Shown: positions 18,446-28,228, numbered from the stretch's first letter. The stretch is DNA of 64,000 nt from Gp6-AA40 sp035492455 (GCA_035492455.1 DATJJE010000021.1:1-64000), one strand, 5' to 3'. Translations and numbers: made by a program. The notes: generated by a model not told the origin, from the sequence alone.

Positions 18446-20330
18446 CTTCGGCTCGCTCCATGATGAACCGGAACCGTGCTGACGCATCCTTGCCCATCAG
18501 CTCGTTGATGACGCGATCGGTCTGGATCTGATCCGCGATGTCGACGCGCAGCAGCCGCCGCGTCCTCGGGTTGAGCGTCGTCTCCCAGAGCACCTTCGGC
18601 ATCATCTCGCCGAGACCCTTGAAACGGGTGATCTCCGCGTGCGAGCGGCCATTGCCGTGCAGCTTCAGCAGCCGATCGCGATGCGCATCATCGAGCGCCC
18701 ACATGGTGTCCTTGCCGATGTCGATGCGGTAGAGCGGCGGCTGGGCGAGAAACACCTTGCCGTTCGTAATCAGCTGCGGCAGGTGGCGATAGATGAAGGT
18801 GAGCAGCAGCGTAGCGATGTGATGGCCGTCCGAATCCGCGTCGGCGAGGATGATGACGCGGCCATAGCGTAGTTTCGACAGGTCGAAGTTCTTGCCGAGA
18901 CCGCAACCCAGTGCGGTAACGAGATCGGCGAGCTCCTTGTTCTCGAGCACCTTCGCCAGCGTCATGCCTTCGGTGTTCATCACCTTGCCACGCAGCGGAA
19001 GGATCGCCTGCTTGCCGCGATCGCGACCCTGCTTCGCGGATCCACCGGCCGAATCACCTTCGACGATGAACAGCTCGCTGTCTTCGCGGCCGCTGCCGGT
19101 GCAGTCACTCAGTTTGCCAGGAAGATTGAGGCGGCCTGATGTCGCCGTCTTGCGCGTCACCTCCGCCTGCGCTGCACGGCTCGCTTCACGCGCGCGTGCT
19201 GACAGGATGATGCGCGCGACGATCGCTTCGGCAACCGAACGGTTTGTGTTCAGCCAGTGCTCGAGGGCCGGGCGCACGGCCGAGTCGATGGCGGAGGTCA
19301 GCTCGGGATTGTTCAACCGGTCCTTCGTCTGTCCCTGGAACTGCGGCTCCTCGATGAAGAGGCTGAGGACGCCCGTCAACCCTTCACGGATATCTTCGGC
19401 CGTCAGCGTCACGCCTTTCGGCGAGAGGTTGTGCGTATCGATGTAGTTACGAACCGCTTTACCGAGACCTGCGCGTAGACCGTTTTCGTGCGTGCCGCCC
19501 GACCCGGTCGGAATCCCGTTCACGTAGCTGCGAACGTGTTCGTCCGTCGCTTCGGTCCACTGCAGCACGAGATCCAGCCGCGGCGACGAGTCGCGGGATA
19601 GCGAGAACGGTGCCTCGTGCACAGGCTTGCTGCCCCGTTCGGCGACGATCTTCTTCAGGAAGTCGGTGAGGCCCTCCTGATGCTGGAAGACCTCTTTCTT
19701 GTCATCGACTTCGTTCTCAAAGGTGACGCGAACACCCTTGTGGATGTAGCTGACGATTTCGAGGCGCTCACGGATGATCGCGGGATCGAACTCGACCTTC
19801 GGGAAGATTGTAGCGTCCGGATGGAAGTAGACCGTCGTCCCCGTTCCGCGCGCGGAGCCCGCCTTCTTCAGCGCACCCGTTGGCTTGCCGCGTTTGAACG
19901 ACATCTCCCAGGTGGCGCCGTCGCGTTTGACGCTCGCGCGCAGCTCCGACGACAACGCGTTGACCACGCTGGCGCCGACGCCGTGCAGGCCACCGGCAGT
20001 CTTGTAATTGCCCTGCTCGAACTTGCCACCCGCGTGGAGCACCGTGAAAATGACTTCGAGCGCACTCTTCTTCGTCTTCGGGTGCTTGTCCACCGGAATG
20101 CCGCGGCCGTCGTCGCTCACCGTTACAGAGGTGCCGTCCTCGTGCAGCGTCAACGTGACGTTCGAGGCGTAGCCGTTCATCGCTTCGTCTACGGCGTTGT
20201 CGAGGATTTCCCACACCAGGTGATGCAGGCCGGCGGTGCCCACACCTCCGATGTACATTCCGGGACGCTTGCGGACCGGTTCCAGTCCTTCGAGAACGGT
20301 GATGTCTTTTGCGGTGTAATTCGTGGCCAC
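18423..20330 (-). CDS. parE: DNA topoisomerase IV subunit B (ParE/GyrB family)
   Basis: A 635-residue type IIA topoisomerase ATPase subunit. GHKL motifs appear at EILDNAVDEA, DDGRGIPVD and GGLHGVGASVVNAL, followed by the transducer domain with QTKDRLNNPE, the TOPRIM motifs EGDSAGGSAKQ and DADSDGHH, and the C-terminal LGEMMPKVLWETT. The motif LPLRGKVMN and the length favour ParE over a long GyrB. The matching A subunit is encoded at 24437, four kilobases away on the same strand. The subfamily (ParE versus GyrB) is probable, not proven. Confidence 0.9.
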   Translation of the reverse strand: MATNYTAKDITVLEGLEPVRKRPGMYIGGVGTAGLHHLVWEILDNAVDEAMNGYASNVTLTLHEDGTSVTVSDDGRGIPVDKHPKTKKSALEVIFTVLHAGGKFEQGNYKTAGGLHGVGASVVNALSSELRASVKRDGATWEMSFKRGKPTGALKKAGSARGTGTTVYFHPDATIFPKVEFDPAIIRERLEIVSYIHKGVRVTFENEVDDKKEVFQHQEGLTDFLKKIVAERGSKPVHEAPFSLSRDSSPRLDLVLQWTEATDEHVRSYVNGIPTGSGGTHENGLRAGLGKAVRNYIDTHNLSPKGVTLTAEDIREGLTGVLSLFIEEPQFQGQTKDRLNNPELTSAIDSAVRPALEHWLNTNRSVAEAIVARIILSARAREASRAAQAEVTRKTATSGRLNLPGKLSDCTGSGREDSELFIVEGDSAGGSAKQGRDRGKQAILPLRGKVMNTEGMTLAKVLENKELADLVTALGCGLGKNFDLSKLRYGRVIILADADSDGHHIATLLLTFIYRHLPQLITNGKVFLAQPPLYRIDIGKDTMWALDDAHRDRLLKLHGNGRSHAEITRFKGLGEMMPKVLWETTLNPRTRRLLRVDIADQIQTDRVINELMGKDASARFRFIMERAEDAQELDV

Positions 20331-20365
20331 TGAGGTCTATAGTCTAGCGCGCAGGATCAAGCTGC

Positions 20366-20764
20366 ATGACCCGGCTGGTCGTCGCCGGCGTTGCGTGGCT
20401 GGCCGCGTTCGCTCTTTTCGCGGCGCTCGTCCAGTGGTCTGCGCGTCCGCGTCCGACGCCGACCGCTCCCGCTGTCACCGCTCTGGTGCGCGCGCTGAAC
20501 AGGATGGAAACGCCGTCGCCGTTCGGCAAACACGAGCCGTGGGTCGTGACCCGCGCGACATCCGCCCGGCGCGCGATGGTCATCGACGTCGAAGCCGACA
20601 AACCGCAGGAGGCGCGCAGCATCGCGGAAGAAATCGTTGCGCCGCTGCGCGCAAAGTACGAAGAGGTGCTGATTTACGTGCGGGCGATCGGCAGCCCAGC
20701 CGACGGCCTCACCCGGCGGATCGAGTGGACGCCCCGTGCGGGGTTTGTGGAGACAGCCTACTAG
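20366..20764 (+). CDS. Hypothetical membrane-anchored protein
   Basis: A 132-residue protein that I do not recognise. It has one N-terminal hydrophobic segment (LVVAGVAWLAAFALFAALVQW) and a soluble C-terminal part of about 100 residues containing VIDVEADKPQEARSIAEEIV. The stop codon is immediately followed by the ATG of the next gene, which suggests an operon with the haem-motif secreted protein downstream. It is divergent from parE. Confidence 0.6.
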   Translation: MTRLVVAGVAWLAAFALFAALVQWSARPRPTPTAPAVTALVRALNRMETPSPFGKHEPWVVTRATSARRAMVIDVEADKPQEARSIAEEIVAPLRAKYEEVLIYVRAIGSPADGLTRRIEWTPRAGFVETAY

Positions 20765-22882
20765 ATGACCAAGATTTCGGCGTTCGCACTTGGCGTGGCA
20801 GCGGCACTCCTCATGATCCAGCACGGAGCGGCGAGGCAGCTTCCGCGGGCTTCCGTGCAGATCGACCGCGATGACATCGGCGGAGTCGTGACCGGATCCG
20901 CCGGACCCGAAGCCGGTGTCTGGGTCATCGCGGAGACGACGGACCTGCCGACACGATTCGCGAAGATTGTCGTCACCGACGATCAGGGACGTTACCTGGT
21001 GCCCGACCTGCCCAACGCCCGCTACTCGGTCTGGGTGCGTGGTTATGGACTCGTCGATTCAGGCCGGATGCAAGCGCCACCCGGTACGACACTCGATCTC
21101 CAGGCGACAGCCGCACCAAGCGCGGCGGCCGCGGCGCAGTACTATCCGCCGATTTACTGGTTCTCCATGCTGCACGTCCCCGCAGCCCGGGATTTCCCGC
21201 TGCCGAAGATCAAGAGCCAGGGCGAGTGGCTCAACATCGTCAAGACGGGTGCGTGCCAATCGTGTCATCCGCTCGGGACGCCAGGCACACGTACCATTTC
21301 GAAAGCGCTGGGCGAGTTCGCGAACTCGGCGGAAGCGTGGCAGCGCAGGATCCGCTCCGGCCAGGCGCAGGCATTGATGGCACGCGACATCACGCGCCTC
21401 GATACCCAGCTCGCGTTGCGGCTGTTCGGCGACTGGACAGATCGCATCGCCGCTGGCGAGCTGCCGTTCGCCAAGCCGGAGCGGCCGCGAGGCGTTGAGC
21501 GGAACGTCGTCATTACCCAGTGGGACTGGAGCAGTCCAACCGCATATCTCCACGACGAGATCTCAACAGACCCTCGCAATCCGCGGATCAACGCTAACGG
21601 GAAGATCTACGGATCGCCGGAGGACAGCTCGGATTTCGTTCCAATCCTCGACCCGAAGACCAACACCGCGAGCGCAGTGCTCCATCCCGTGCGCGATCCG
21701 AATACGCCGTCCACGAAAGCGAATTCGATGGCGCCCTCGGCATTCTGGGGTGCCGATCCCATCTGGGACGGCAAGACGCTGAATCACAATCCGATGATGG
21801 ACGAGAAGGGACGCGTCTGGTTCACGCCGCGCATTCGTCCTGAGCCGAATCCTGACTTCTGCAAGGCGGGCTCGGCGCATCCCTCGGCGCGCGCATTCCC
21901 AATCGAGAGCTCAGGCCGAAATCTGTCGATGTTCGATCCCGCGACCGGCACGTTCACCCTGATCAGCACCTGTTTCCCGACGCACCACCTGAACTTCGCG
22001 TCCGATGCGAATCAGACGCTGTGGATCAGCGCCGGCATCGCCGGACCGGGAGTGATGGGCTGGCTCAATCGGAAAATGTTCGAAGAGACGCACGACGAAA
22101 TCCGTTCGCAGGGGTGGACGCCGTTTGTCGTCGACACCAACGGCAACGGGCGGCGCGACGCTTATGTCGAGCCCGGCGAGGCGCCGGATCCGGCGAAGGA
22201 CACTCGCGTTGCGCTGAACACCTACGCCGTCGCTGTCAGTCCCGCCGATGGATCGGTGTGGGGAACGGTCGTGGGATACCGCGGCTACATTGTGCGCGTG
22301 GCGCCCGGACCCGATCCGACACACACGGCGCTCACCGAAATTTACGAGCCGCCCGCGCCCGGTTTTGGACCGCGCGGCGGCGACGTCGACGTCAACGGCG
22401 TGTACTGGGTGTCGCTCGCCAGCGGGCACCTCGCGAGCTTCGATCGCCGCAAGTGCCGAGCGGGCACGAAGCCTTCAGCAAGCGGCCAGCAATGCTCTGA
22501 AGCCTGGACGTTTTACCAGCTGCCCGGGCCGCAGCTGCGGGACGTGACCGACCCAGGCAGCGCGGAGGCGAGCTATTACACGTGGATCGATCGCTTCGGC
22601 GTCTTCGGCCTCGGGCGAAACGTGCCGATTGCGATGGGGAACCTCAATAGCTCGCTTCTCGCGCTCGTCGACGGCCGCTTCATTAACATCACGCTGCCGT
22701 ATCCGATGGGGTTCTTCGCGAAGAACGTCGATGCCCGAATCGATGATCCGAACACCGGCTGGAAAGGCCGCGCCCTGTGGTCAACCTACGGCACGCGGAC
22801 GATGTTCCATCTCGAAGGCGGAACGGCGAACCGTCCGAAAGCTGTCAAGATTCAGCTTCGTCCCGATCCACTCGCGCGCTAG
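20765..22882 (+). CDS. Secreted protein: carboxypeptidase-regulatory-like domain, haem motif and propeller-like region
   Basis: A 705-residue secreted protein. A signal peptide (about 1-24) is followed by a carboxypeptidase-regulatory-like beta domain (GVWVIAETTDLPTRF, TDDQGRYLVPDLPNARYSVWV). A single haem-binding CQSCH lies at C164-H168. The rest resembles a Vgb/SMP-30-type beta-propeller with repeated blade-like motifs such as MDEKGRVWFTPRIR, DANQTLWIS and DVNGVYWVSLASGHLASFD. Such proteins are common in Acidobacteriota, but I know of no established function; an extracytoplasmic redox or lyase role is possible. It starts directly after the stop of the upstream small protein. Confidence 0.82.
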   Translation: MTKISAFALGVAAALLMIQHGAARQLPRASVQIDRDDIGGVVTGSAGPEAGVWVIAETTDLPTRFAKIVVTDDQGRYLVPDLPNARYSVWVRGYGLVDSGRMQAPPGTTLDLQATAAPSAAAAAQYYPPIYWFSMLHVPAARDFPLPKIKSQGEWLNIVKTGACQSCHPLGTPGTRTISKALGEFANSAEAWQRRIRSGQAQALMARDITRLDTQLALRLFGDWTDRIAAGELPFAKPERPRGVERNVVITQWDWSSPTAYLHDEISTDPRNPRINANGKIYGSPEDSSDFVPILDPKTNTASAVLHPVRDPNTPSTKANSMAPSAFWGADPIWDGKTLNHNPMMDEKGRVWFTPRIRPEPNPDFCKAGSAHPSARAFPIESSGRNLSMFDPATGTFTLISTCFPTHHLNFASDANQTLWISAGIAGPGVMGWLNRKMFEETHDEIRSQGWTPFVVDTNGNGRRDAYVEPGEAPDPAKDTRVALNTYAVAVSPADGSVWGTVVGYRGYIVRVAPGPDPTHTALTEIYEPPAPGFGPRGGDVDVNGVYWVSLASGHLASFDRRKCRAGTKPSASGQQCSEAWTFYQLPGPQLRDVTDPGSAEASYYTWIDRFGVFGLGRNVPIAMGNLNSSLLALVDGRFINITLPYPMGFFAKNVDARIDDPNTGWKGRALWSTYGTRTMFHLEGGTANRPKAVKIQLRPDPLAR

Positions 22883-22887
22883 CGACG

Positions 22888-24351
22888 TTACGCTACCGAT
22901 CGAGTGGCGGAGCGGCGGCTTCGTCGAGACGTCGTACCCACTTTCGCCGCCTTCGGCTTCGGTGCCGCAGCCTTGCGTTTGCGCGCGGGCTTTTTAGCTG
23001 GCGCTGGCTCCTGCGGCTCAGATTCGAGTTCAACAGCCGCGACAGGCTCGACCTCTTCGACAGGCTGCGCGTCGACAATCGGCGCCTCTTCGACCGTTTC
23101 CGCTTCAACGGATGGCGGTTCTTCTGGCACGACTTCGCCGGCAACATCCAGCGGCATCTCTTCAACGTCTTCCAGGTCGACCTGCGGTGGCGGCACCGCC
23201 GCGAGCCGCGGACCCGCAAACACACGGAACGCGCCGTGTCGATCGCGTTCGAGCTTCAGGACGCCTTCCTTCGCCGCCGCGCGAAGAAGATCGACGACGG
23301 AAGCGAAGCCATACTGACGCTCGTCAAAGCCCTCGATCCTCGTCTTCAGGAACTGTTTCGCCTGCCGCACGTACATCGGCCAGCGTGGCGGAGGGGTTCC
23401 GTTCGCAAACGCCTGCTGCACGGCGCGGATGCCGTCCTGTATCGTCATCGGCGACCGCGGCAGCGACTCCTCTTCATCTTCGGTGGCGGTTTGATCGACG
23501 GTCTCTGATACGGGACCCATTACCTTGTCGACCGGCGCCGCGACAGTGTCAACAGGCGAGCTCGCCACTTCAACGTCGCCACCCTCGCGCGACTCGACCA
23601 TCATGCTGCGGCCTGCGCTTTTGAGCGTGACCGCTCCGGTCTGCGCGACTTTCTCCATGAAGTCGCGAAAGCTGCTCGCGCCGTACTCGCGCTCCGAGAA
23701 GGTTGAATCCAGCTGCAGCAACGTGCTCTTCAGCAGTCCGAGCTGCGGCGCCACCTCGCGTTCGGAAAGGACTTTGAGCGCGCGCTTCACCAGTGGCAGC
23801 ACCTTGGCGATGTCGCTCACCGCGCCCACCGGCCTTTCACCGCGGGTGCCGCTGCGTCCGCCACGACTACCTACGAGATTTTCGTAGGCAATGAACTCGT
23901 GGCAGTTTTTCTGCATCGTCAGGCTGGTGAACTGGCGTCCACCGACAACGATCACCTTGCGGCCGTACTGTTTCAGCTTCTCGACCAGCGAAATGAAGTC
24001 GCTGTCGCCGCCGACGATGACGAACGCATTGATGTGGTCGTGGGTGAACGCCATCTCCAGCGCGTCGAGCGCCATGGTGATGTCAGCGCCGTTCTTGTCG
24101 CCACCCGGCGTCATGTTGCGCTGCACCATGCGGATGGCGTGCTGCGTGAGGATGCGGCTGTAATCGCCGACGCGCTTCCAGTCGCTGTAGGCGACCTTCG
24201 TCACGATCTCGCCGCGTTCCTTGATGGCCTCGAGGATGAGGCCGATGTCGAATTGACCGCCGATGGTGTTCTTGACGCCGATCTCGACATTGTCGAAATC
24301 GATGAACACGGCGATCCGTGTAGTGTTCGTATTGGTTGTCGGGATATTCAC
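22888..24351 (-). CDS. NYN-domain protein with two OST-HTH/LOTUS domains
   Basis: A 487-residue protein. The N-terminal NYN (LabA/DUF88, PIN-like) domain spans about 12-150, with acidic residues in FIDFDN (D18, D20), NGADITMALDALEM and VGGDSDFISLVEKLK. Two winged LOTUS/OST-HTH domains follow at about 183-255 and 300-375 (FSEREYGASSFRDF and FDERQYGFASVVDLL). An acidic, Pro/Val/Glu-rich linker and a basic Lys/Ala/Arg-rich tail end the protein. NYN domains are RNases and LOTUS domains bind RNA, so a role in RNA turnover is expected. The start is GTG 24351 with a weak SD (GGAAG). A GC hairpin lies just upstream, in its 5' leader. Confidence 0.88.
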   Translation of the reverse strand: MNIPTTNTNTTRIAVFIDFDNVEIGVKNTIGGQFDIGLILEAIKERGEIVTKVAYSDWKRVGDYSRILTQHAIRMVQRNMTPGGDKNGADITMALDALEMAFTHDHINAFVIVGGDSDFISLVEKLKQYGRKVIVVGGRQFTSLTMQKNCHEFIAYENLVGSRGGRSGTRGERPVGAVSDIAKVLPLVKRALKVLSEREVAPQLGLLKSTLLQLDSTFSEREYGASSFRDFMEKVAQTGAVTLKSAGRSMMVESREGGDVEVASSPVDTVAAPVDKVMGPVSETVDQTATEDEEESLPRSPMTIQDGIRAVQQAFANGTPPPRWPMYVRQAKQFLKTRIEGFDERQYGFASVVDLLRAAAKEGVLKLERDRHGAFRVFAGPRLAAVPPPQVDLEDVEEMPLDVAGEVVPEEPPSVEAETVEEAPIVDAQPVEEVEPVAAVELESEPQEPAPAKKPARKRKAAAPKPKAAKVGTTSRRSRRSATRSVA

Positions 24352-24361
24352 GTTAACTTCC

Positions 24362-24389
24362 GCCGGACGGGGGCGTCCGGCTCTCTTTT
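24362..24389 (+). terminator. Terminator-like hairpin on the plus strand, antisense to both neighbours
   Basis: GCCGGACG (24362-24369) and CGTCCGGC (24374-24381) form a perfect 8-bp stem with a GGGG loop, followed by TCTCTTTT. The T-rich tail is on the plus strand, while both flanking genes are on the minus strand. It would stop antisense transcripts; in the NYN mRNA leader it would be only a hairpin close to the start codon. Confidence 0.65.
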
Positions 24390-24436
24390 AGGAATCGATG
24401 AATCAATTATATGGGAGGCGCGGCGGGGACGGGGCA

Positions 24437-26824
24437 TTACCCCCCGCCGGTGAGCGCCTGCGGGTTTTCGACCTCATTGGGAACGACGCGCGTGAATTGG
24501 CCACGCTGCAGCAGCTCGCGCCCCTTGCCGCCTCGGCCGGTGACTTCGTATTTCGCGGTGCTGATCGTCTGTTCGCCGCCGCGACTCGTTTCCACGCGCA
24601 ACAGATCGCGTTCGCCGGTTGACGCCACGAAGCCGAGCACGTGGTCATCTTTCTCCGTCAGTTTGATGAGGATCACGCCCTTGCCGGGGCCGGAGAGGTA
24701 ATTCACCTCGTCCGCGCGGCACAGCAGTCCACGCGCTTGCGCGGTGGCGACGATCACGATTTCGGATCCTGTGACGCGAGCCACGCCGACCACTTCGACG
24801 CCTTCACTGGGTCGCGCATAGCGGCGTCCGGCGCGTGTGCTTGCTTCGACAAACGTCTCGAAGCTGAACCTGAGGCTGTAGCCATCGCTCGTCACGGCAA
24901 GGGCGTGCACCCGCGGCGCCTCGCCTTCCCTGCGCGTGCCGATGTCGCCCGCCACTCGCGGGTCGAGGCTGAAGGCTGCGATAATTTTCTCGCCGTCCTT
25001 CATCTTGAACAACTTCTGCACCGGTTCGCCGTAACCGGTGGAGGCGGGCACGTCGATAATGCGCGCCGTATACGCGACGCCGAAATTGCTGAAGAACGCG
25101 ACGGTCGCGCGCGTGCTGCCCTGCGTCACCGCGTGAACGGAGTCGCCTTCGCGCAGACGCGTCGTCGATAGATCGCGCACTTCCTTCTGCCGCTTCACCC
25201 ATCCGTCGCGCGAGATGATGACAACGTTGTCTTCTTCGACAATGAAGTCGTCGGCGGTGAAGGAGACCTCTTCCTCGGTTTCAATCAGCGTCCGCCGCTT
25301 GTCGTCCTTGCCGCCGTACGTCTGCTGGATCTCCTCGATCTCGTCGCGAACAACTTTCCAGCGACCCTCTTCGTCTTTCAGCAGCGCGGTGATCTGACGT
25401 GCGCGCTTCCGCTTGTCCGCGAGCTCGTTCTGGATGACGAGGATCTCGAGCCGCGCCAGGCGATATAGCTTCAACTCGAGGATGGCGTCCGCCTGCTCCG
25501 CGTCGAGGCCGAATCGTTTGATGATCTTCTCCGCCGAATCGGCTTTGCCGTCGGACTTGCGGATGATCTTGATGATCTCGTCGAGCGCGTCGAAAACCTT
25601 CTCGAAGCCTTCGAGGATGTGAATCCGCTTCTTCAGCGCCTCGAGCTCATGCTCAAGGCGATTGGTGACGACCTGCAGGCGGAACTGCAGGAAGTACATC
25701 AGCGCCGTGTGCAGATCGAGCCGCTCGGGCCTGCCGACCTCGGCGTTCTCGGTCGGAATGAGGCACGTCAGGTTGACGATGAAGTTGGTCTGCAGCGGCG
25801 TGTTCTTGAACAGGTACGCCATCACCATCTTCGCGTCGGCGTCTTTCTTGATCTCCAGCGCGATCCGCACGTCGTCTGTGGAAACGTCCTTCACGTCGAG
25901 CAACGGCGGCAGCTTGCGCGACAGCACGACGTCGGCGATGCGTTCGACGAGCGCCGCCTTGTTCACCGCGTACGGAATGCTGGTGATGTAGATCGTCTGA
26001 CCTCCGCGCGTGCTCGGACCTTCTTCCCACGTTGCGCGGAGTCGCACGGTACCGGAGCCGGTCTTGTAAATCTCCTTCAACTCTTCGGGCGAGTTGAGAA
26101 TCTGCCCCCCGGTCGGAAAGTCCGGCCCTTTGACGTAGCGACATAGCTGCGCGCTGCTCAAGTTCGGGTTGTCGAGCAGCTTGATCAGTGCAGCGCAGAT
26201 CTCGCCTAGATTGTGCGGCGGAATGTTCGTCGCCATTCCAACCGCGATGCCGGTCGTTCCGTTGATAAACAGATTTGGAATACGCGCCGGCAGCACCACG
26301 GGCTCGGTCTTGGTACCGTCGTAGTTCGGGCGGAAGTGGACCGTACGCTGCTCGATCTCCGAGAGCATCTCGTCGGCGATGCGCGCCAGGCGGCATTCCG
26401 TGTAGCGCATCGCCGCGGCGCTGTCTCCGTCGAGCGACCCGAAGTTGCCTGAACCGTCGATAAGCGGGTAGCGCAGCGAGAAGGGCTGCGCCATACGCAC
26501 CAGCGTTTCGTACAACGCGGCATCGCCGTGCGGGTGGTAACTGCCCATCACGTCGCCGACGACCTTGGCGCATTTACGGTGCTTGGCGTCAGCAGTCAGG
26601 TTCTGCTGCCACATCGTGTACAGAATGCGGCGCTGAACGGGCTTCAATCCGTCGCGCACATCGGGAAGCGCGCGCGAGGTGATGACCGACAGCGCGTAGT
26701 TCAGATACCGCGTCTGCGCTGCTTCGTGCAGCGCAACCGCTTCAGGACCGCCGGGCGGCGGCGGCGCGGCTGACTTGCTTTCCGGGAGGTCAAACAGAGA
26801 GGGTTCGGACCGGCGCTTTGCCAT
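24437..26824 (-). CDS. parC: DNA topoisomerase IV subunit A (ParC/GyrA family)
   Basis: A 795-residue type IIA topoisomerase A subunit. The winged-helix region carries GSYHPHGDAALYE and the catalytic tyrosine Y141 in AAAMRYTECRLARI; then IPPHNLGEI, a coiled-coil of Glu/Lys/Arg-rich helices and a C-terminal beta-pinwheel with degenerate repeats (for example GYSLRFSFETF). Together with ParE it decatenates DNA. At the position equivalent to E. coli GyrA Ser83 there is Ala102, and at Asp87 there is Glu106. It lies downstream of the FAD-oxidase gene with a 9-base gap on the same strand. Confidence 0.92.
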   Translation of the reverse strand: MAKRRSEPSLFDLPESKSAAPPPPGGPEAVALHEAAQTRYLNYALSVITSRALPDVRDGLKPVQRRILYTMWQQNLTADAKHRKCAKVVGDVMGSYHPHGDAALYETLVRMAQPFSLRYPLIDGSGNFGSLDGDSAAAMRYTECRLARIADEMLSEIEQRTVHFRPNYDGTKTEPVVLPARIPNLFINGTTGIAVGMATNIPPHNLGEICAALIKLLDNPNLSSAQLCRYVKGPDFPTGGQILNSPEELKEIYKTGSGTVRLRATWEEGPSTRGGQTIYITSIPYAVNKAALVERIADVVLSRKLPPLLDVKDVSTDDVRIALEIKKDADAKMVMAYLFKNTPLQTNFIVNLTCLIPTENAEVGRPERLDLHTALMYFLQFRLQVVTNRLEHELEALKKRIHILEGFEKVFDALDEIIKIIRKSDGKADSAEKIIKRFGLDAEQADAILELKLYRLARLEILVIQNELADKRKRARQITALLKDEEGRWKVVRDEIEEIQQTYGGKDDKRRTLIETEEEVSFTADDFIVEEDNVVIISRDGWVKRQKEVRDLSTTRLREGDSVHAVTQGSTRATVAFFSNFGVAYTARIIDVPASTGYGEPVQKLFKMKDGEKIIAAFSLDPRVAGDIGTRREGEAPRVHALAVTSDGYSLRFSFETFVEASTRAGRRYARPSEGVEVVGVARVTGSEIVIVATAQARGLLCRADEVNYLSGPGKGVILIKLTEKDDHVLGFVASTGERDLLRVETSRGGEQTISTAKYEVTGRGGKGRELLQRGQFTRVVPNEVENPQALTGGG

Positions 26825-26833
26825 CTACAGATC

Positions 26834-28228
26834 TCAGATTGCCACCATCTTGCCCGGGTTCATCCTGTTCTCGGGATCGAGCGCGCGTTTGATCGCTTTC
26901 ATCACCTCGAGCCCTTCGCCGTGCTCGGCCTCGAGATAGGCCATCTTACCGATGCCGACGCCGTGTTCACCGCTCACCGTTCCACCCATCGCAAGAGCGC
27001 GCGCGATCAGCCTCGCGTTGACCTCTTTTGCTTTGTGCAGCTCCTCCTCGTCCCCTGCCATCAGCGGAAAAATCAGATGGAAGTTGCCGTCGCCGACGTG
27101 TCCCACCAGCGGCGCGAGGATGCCGGCGTTCTGGACGTCGGCTCTGGTTTCGAGCACGCACTCCGCCAGGCGCGAGATCGGCACGCACACGTCCGTCGTC
27201 CATGGCTTGCAGCCGGGACGAAGCGCGACGGCCGCATAGAAGGCGTTGTGACGGGCCGCCCACAGTCTCGAGCGATCTTCCGTTGTCGTTGCCCACTGAA
27301 AATCACGGCCGCCGTTTTCGCCCGCAATCTCCTGAACCGCGGTCGCGCTTTCCTCGACCGCTTGGCGGCTTGTGCCGTGGAATTCGAAGAAGAGCGTCGG
27401 CTTCAGCACGCAATTCAGCTTGGAGTACTTGTTCACAGCATCGAGCTGCGCCTCGTCCAGCAGCTCGATGCGCGCCACCGGGATACCGAGTTGGATGGTC
27501 GTGATGACGGTCTGCACCGCGCCGTCCATAGTGTCGAACGGACAGACGGCGGCGGAAACCGCTTCCGGAAGCCCAAAGAGCCGCAGCGTCACCTCGGTGA
27601 TGACGCCCAGTGTCCCTTCGGATCCAACGAACAGCCGTGTCAGATCGTAGCCGGCCGACGACTTGCGTGCGCGGCTTCCGGTGTGAACGATGCGGCCGTC
27701 GGCGAGGACGACCGTAAGACCGAGCACCGCCTCGCGCATGGTTCCGTATCGCACCGCGGTCGTGCCCGAGGCACGCGTCGCCGCCATGCCACCGATGGTG
27801 GCGTCCGACCCGGGATCGACCCAGAACGCCAGACCCTTGTTGTTCAACAATTTGTTCAGTGTGCGATGCGTCACGCCCGCCTCAACCGTCGCGTCGAGAT
27901 CGTCGGCATTCACCGCCAGAATGCGCGTCATGCGCGCGAAGTCAATCGACACGCCCCCGCTGAACGCGTTGACGTGCCCCTCGAGCGACGAGCCGATGCC
28001 GAAAGGGATTACGGGTGCGTGGTGCCGGGCCGCTATCTTCATCACGGCGCTGACTTCTTCGGTGCTGGTCGGAAACACAACGACATCGGGAGCGGCGTGG
28101 TCGTGCCACGATTCGCCGTGGCTATGATGCTCGAGCTGCGTCGGATTGGTCGTGGCTCGATCGCCGATCAGTGCGCGAAGATCGGCGACAAACGCATCGC
28201 GCACCGGCGAGGTCAGCACGGAAGGCAT
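26834..28228 (-). CDS. FAD-binding oxidase, D-lactate/glycolate dehydrogenase type
   Basis: A 464-residue flavoprotein of the vanillyl-alcohol-oxidase fold. FAD-binding segments are seen at PVIPFGIGSSLEGH, WVDPGSDATIGGMAATRASG and FVGSEGTLGVITEVTLRL. The C-terminal FAD-oxidase domain ends with HVGDGNFHLIFP, SGEHGVGIGKMAYL and ALDPENRMNPGK. This pattern matches GlcD and mitochondrial-type D-lactate dehydrogenases, which oxidise 2-hydroxy acids. No glcE/glcF partner is present, so a stand-alone D-lactate dehydrogenase is the more likely identity. It precedes parC on the same strand. Confidence 0.9.
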   Translation of the reverse strand: MPSVLTSPVRDAFVADLRALIGDRATTNPTQLEHHSHGESWHDHAAPDVVVFPTSTEEVSAVMKIAARHHAPVIPFGIGSSLEGHVNAFSGGVSIDFARMTRILAVNADDLDATVEAGVTHRTLNKLLNNKGLAFWVDPGSDATIGGMAATRASGTTAVRYGTMREAVLGLTVVLADGRIVHTGSRARKSSAGYDLTRLFVGSEGTLGVITEVTLRLFGLPEAVSAAVCPFDTMDGAVQTVITTIQLGIPVARIELLDEAQLDAVNKYSKLNCVLKPTLFFEFHGTSRQAVEESATAVQEIAGENGGRDFQWATTTEDRSRLWAARHNAFYAAVALRPGCKPWTTDVCVPISRLAECVLETRADVQNAGILAPLVGHVGDGNFHLIFPLMAGDEEELHKAKEVNARLIARALAMGGTVSGEHGVGIGKMAYLEAEHGEGLEVMKAIKRALDPENRMNPGKMVAI

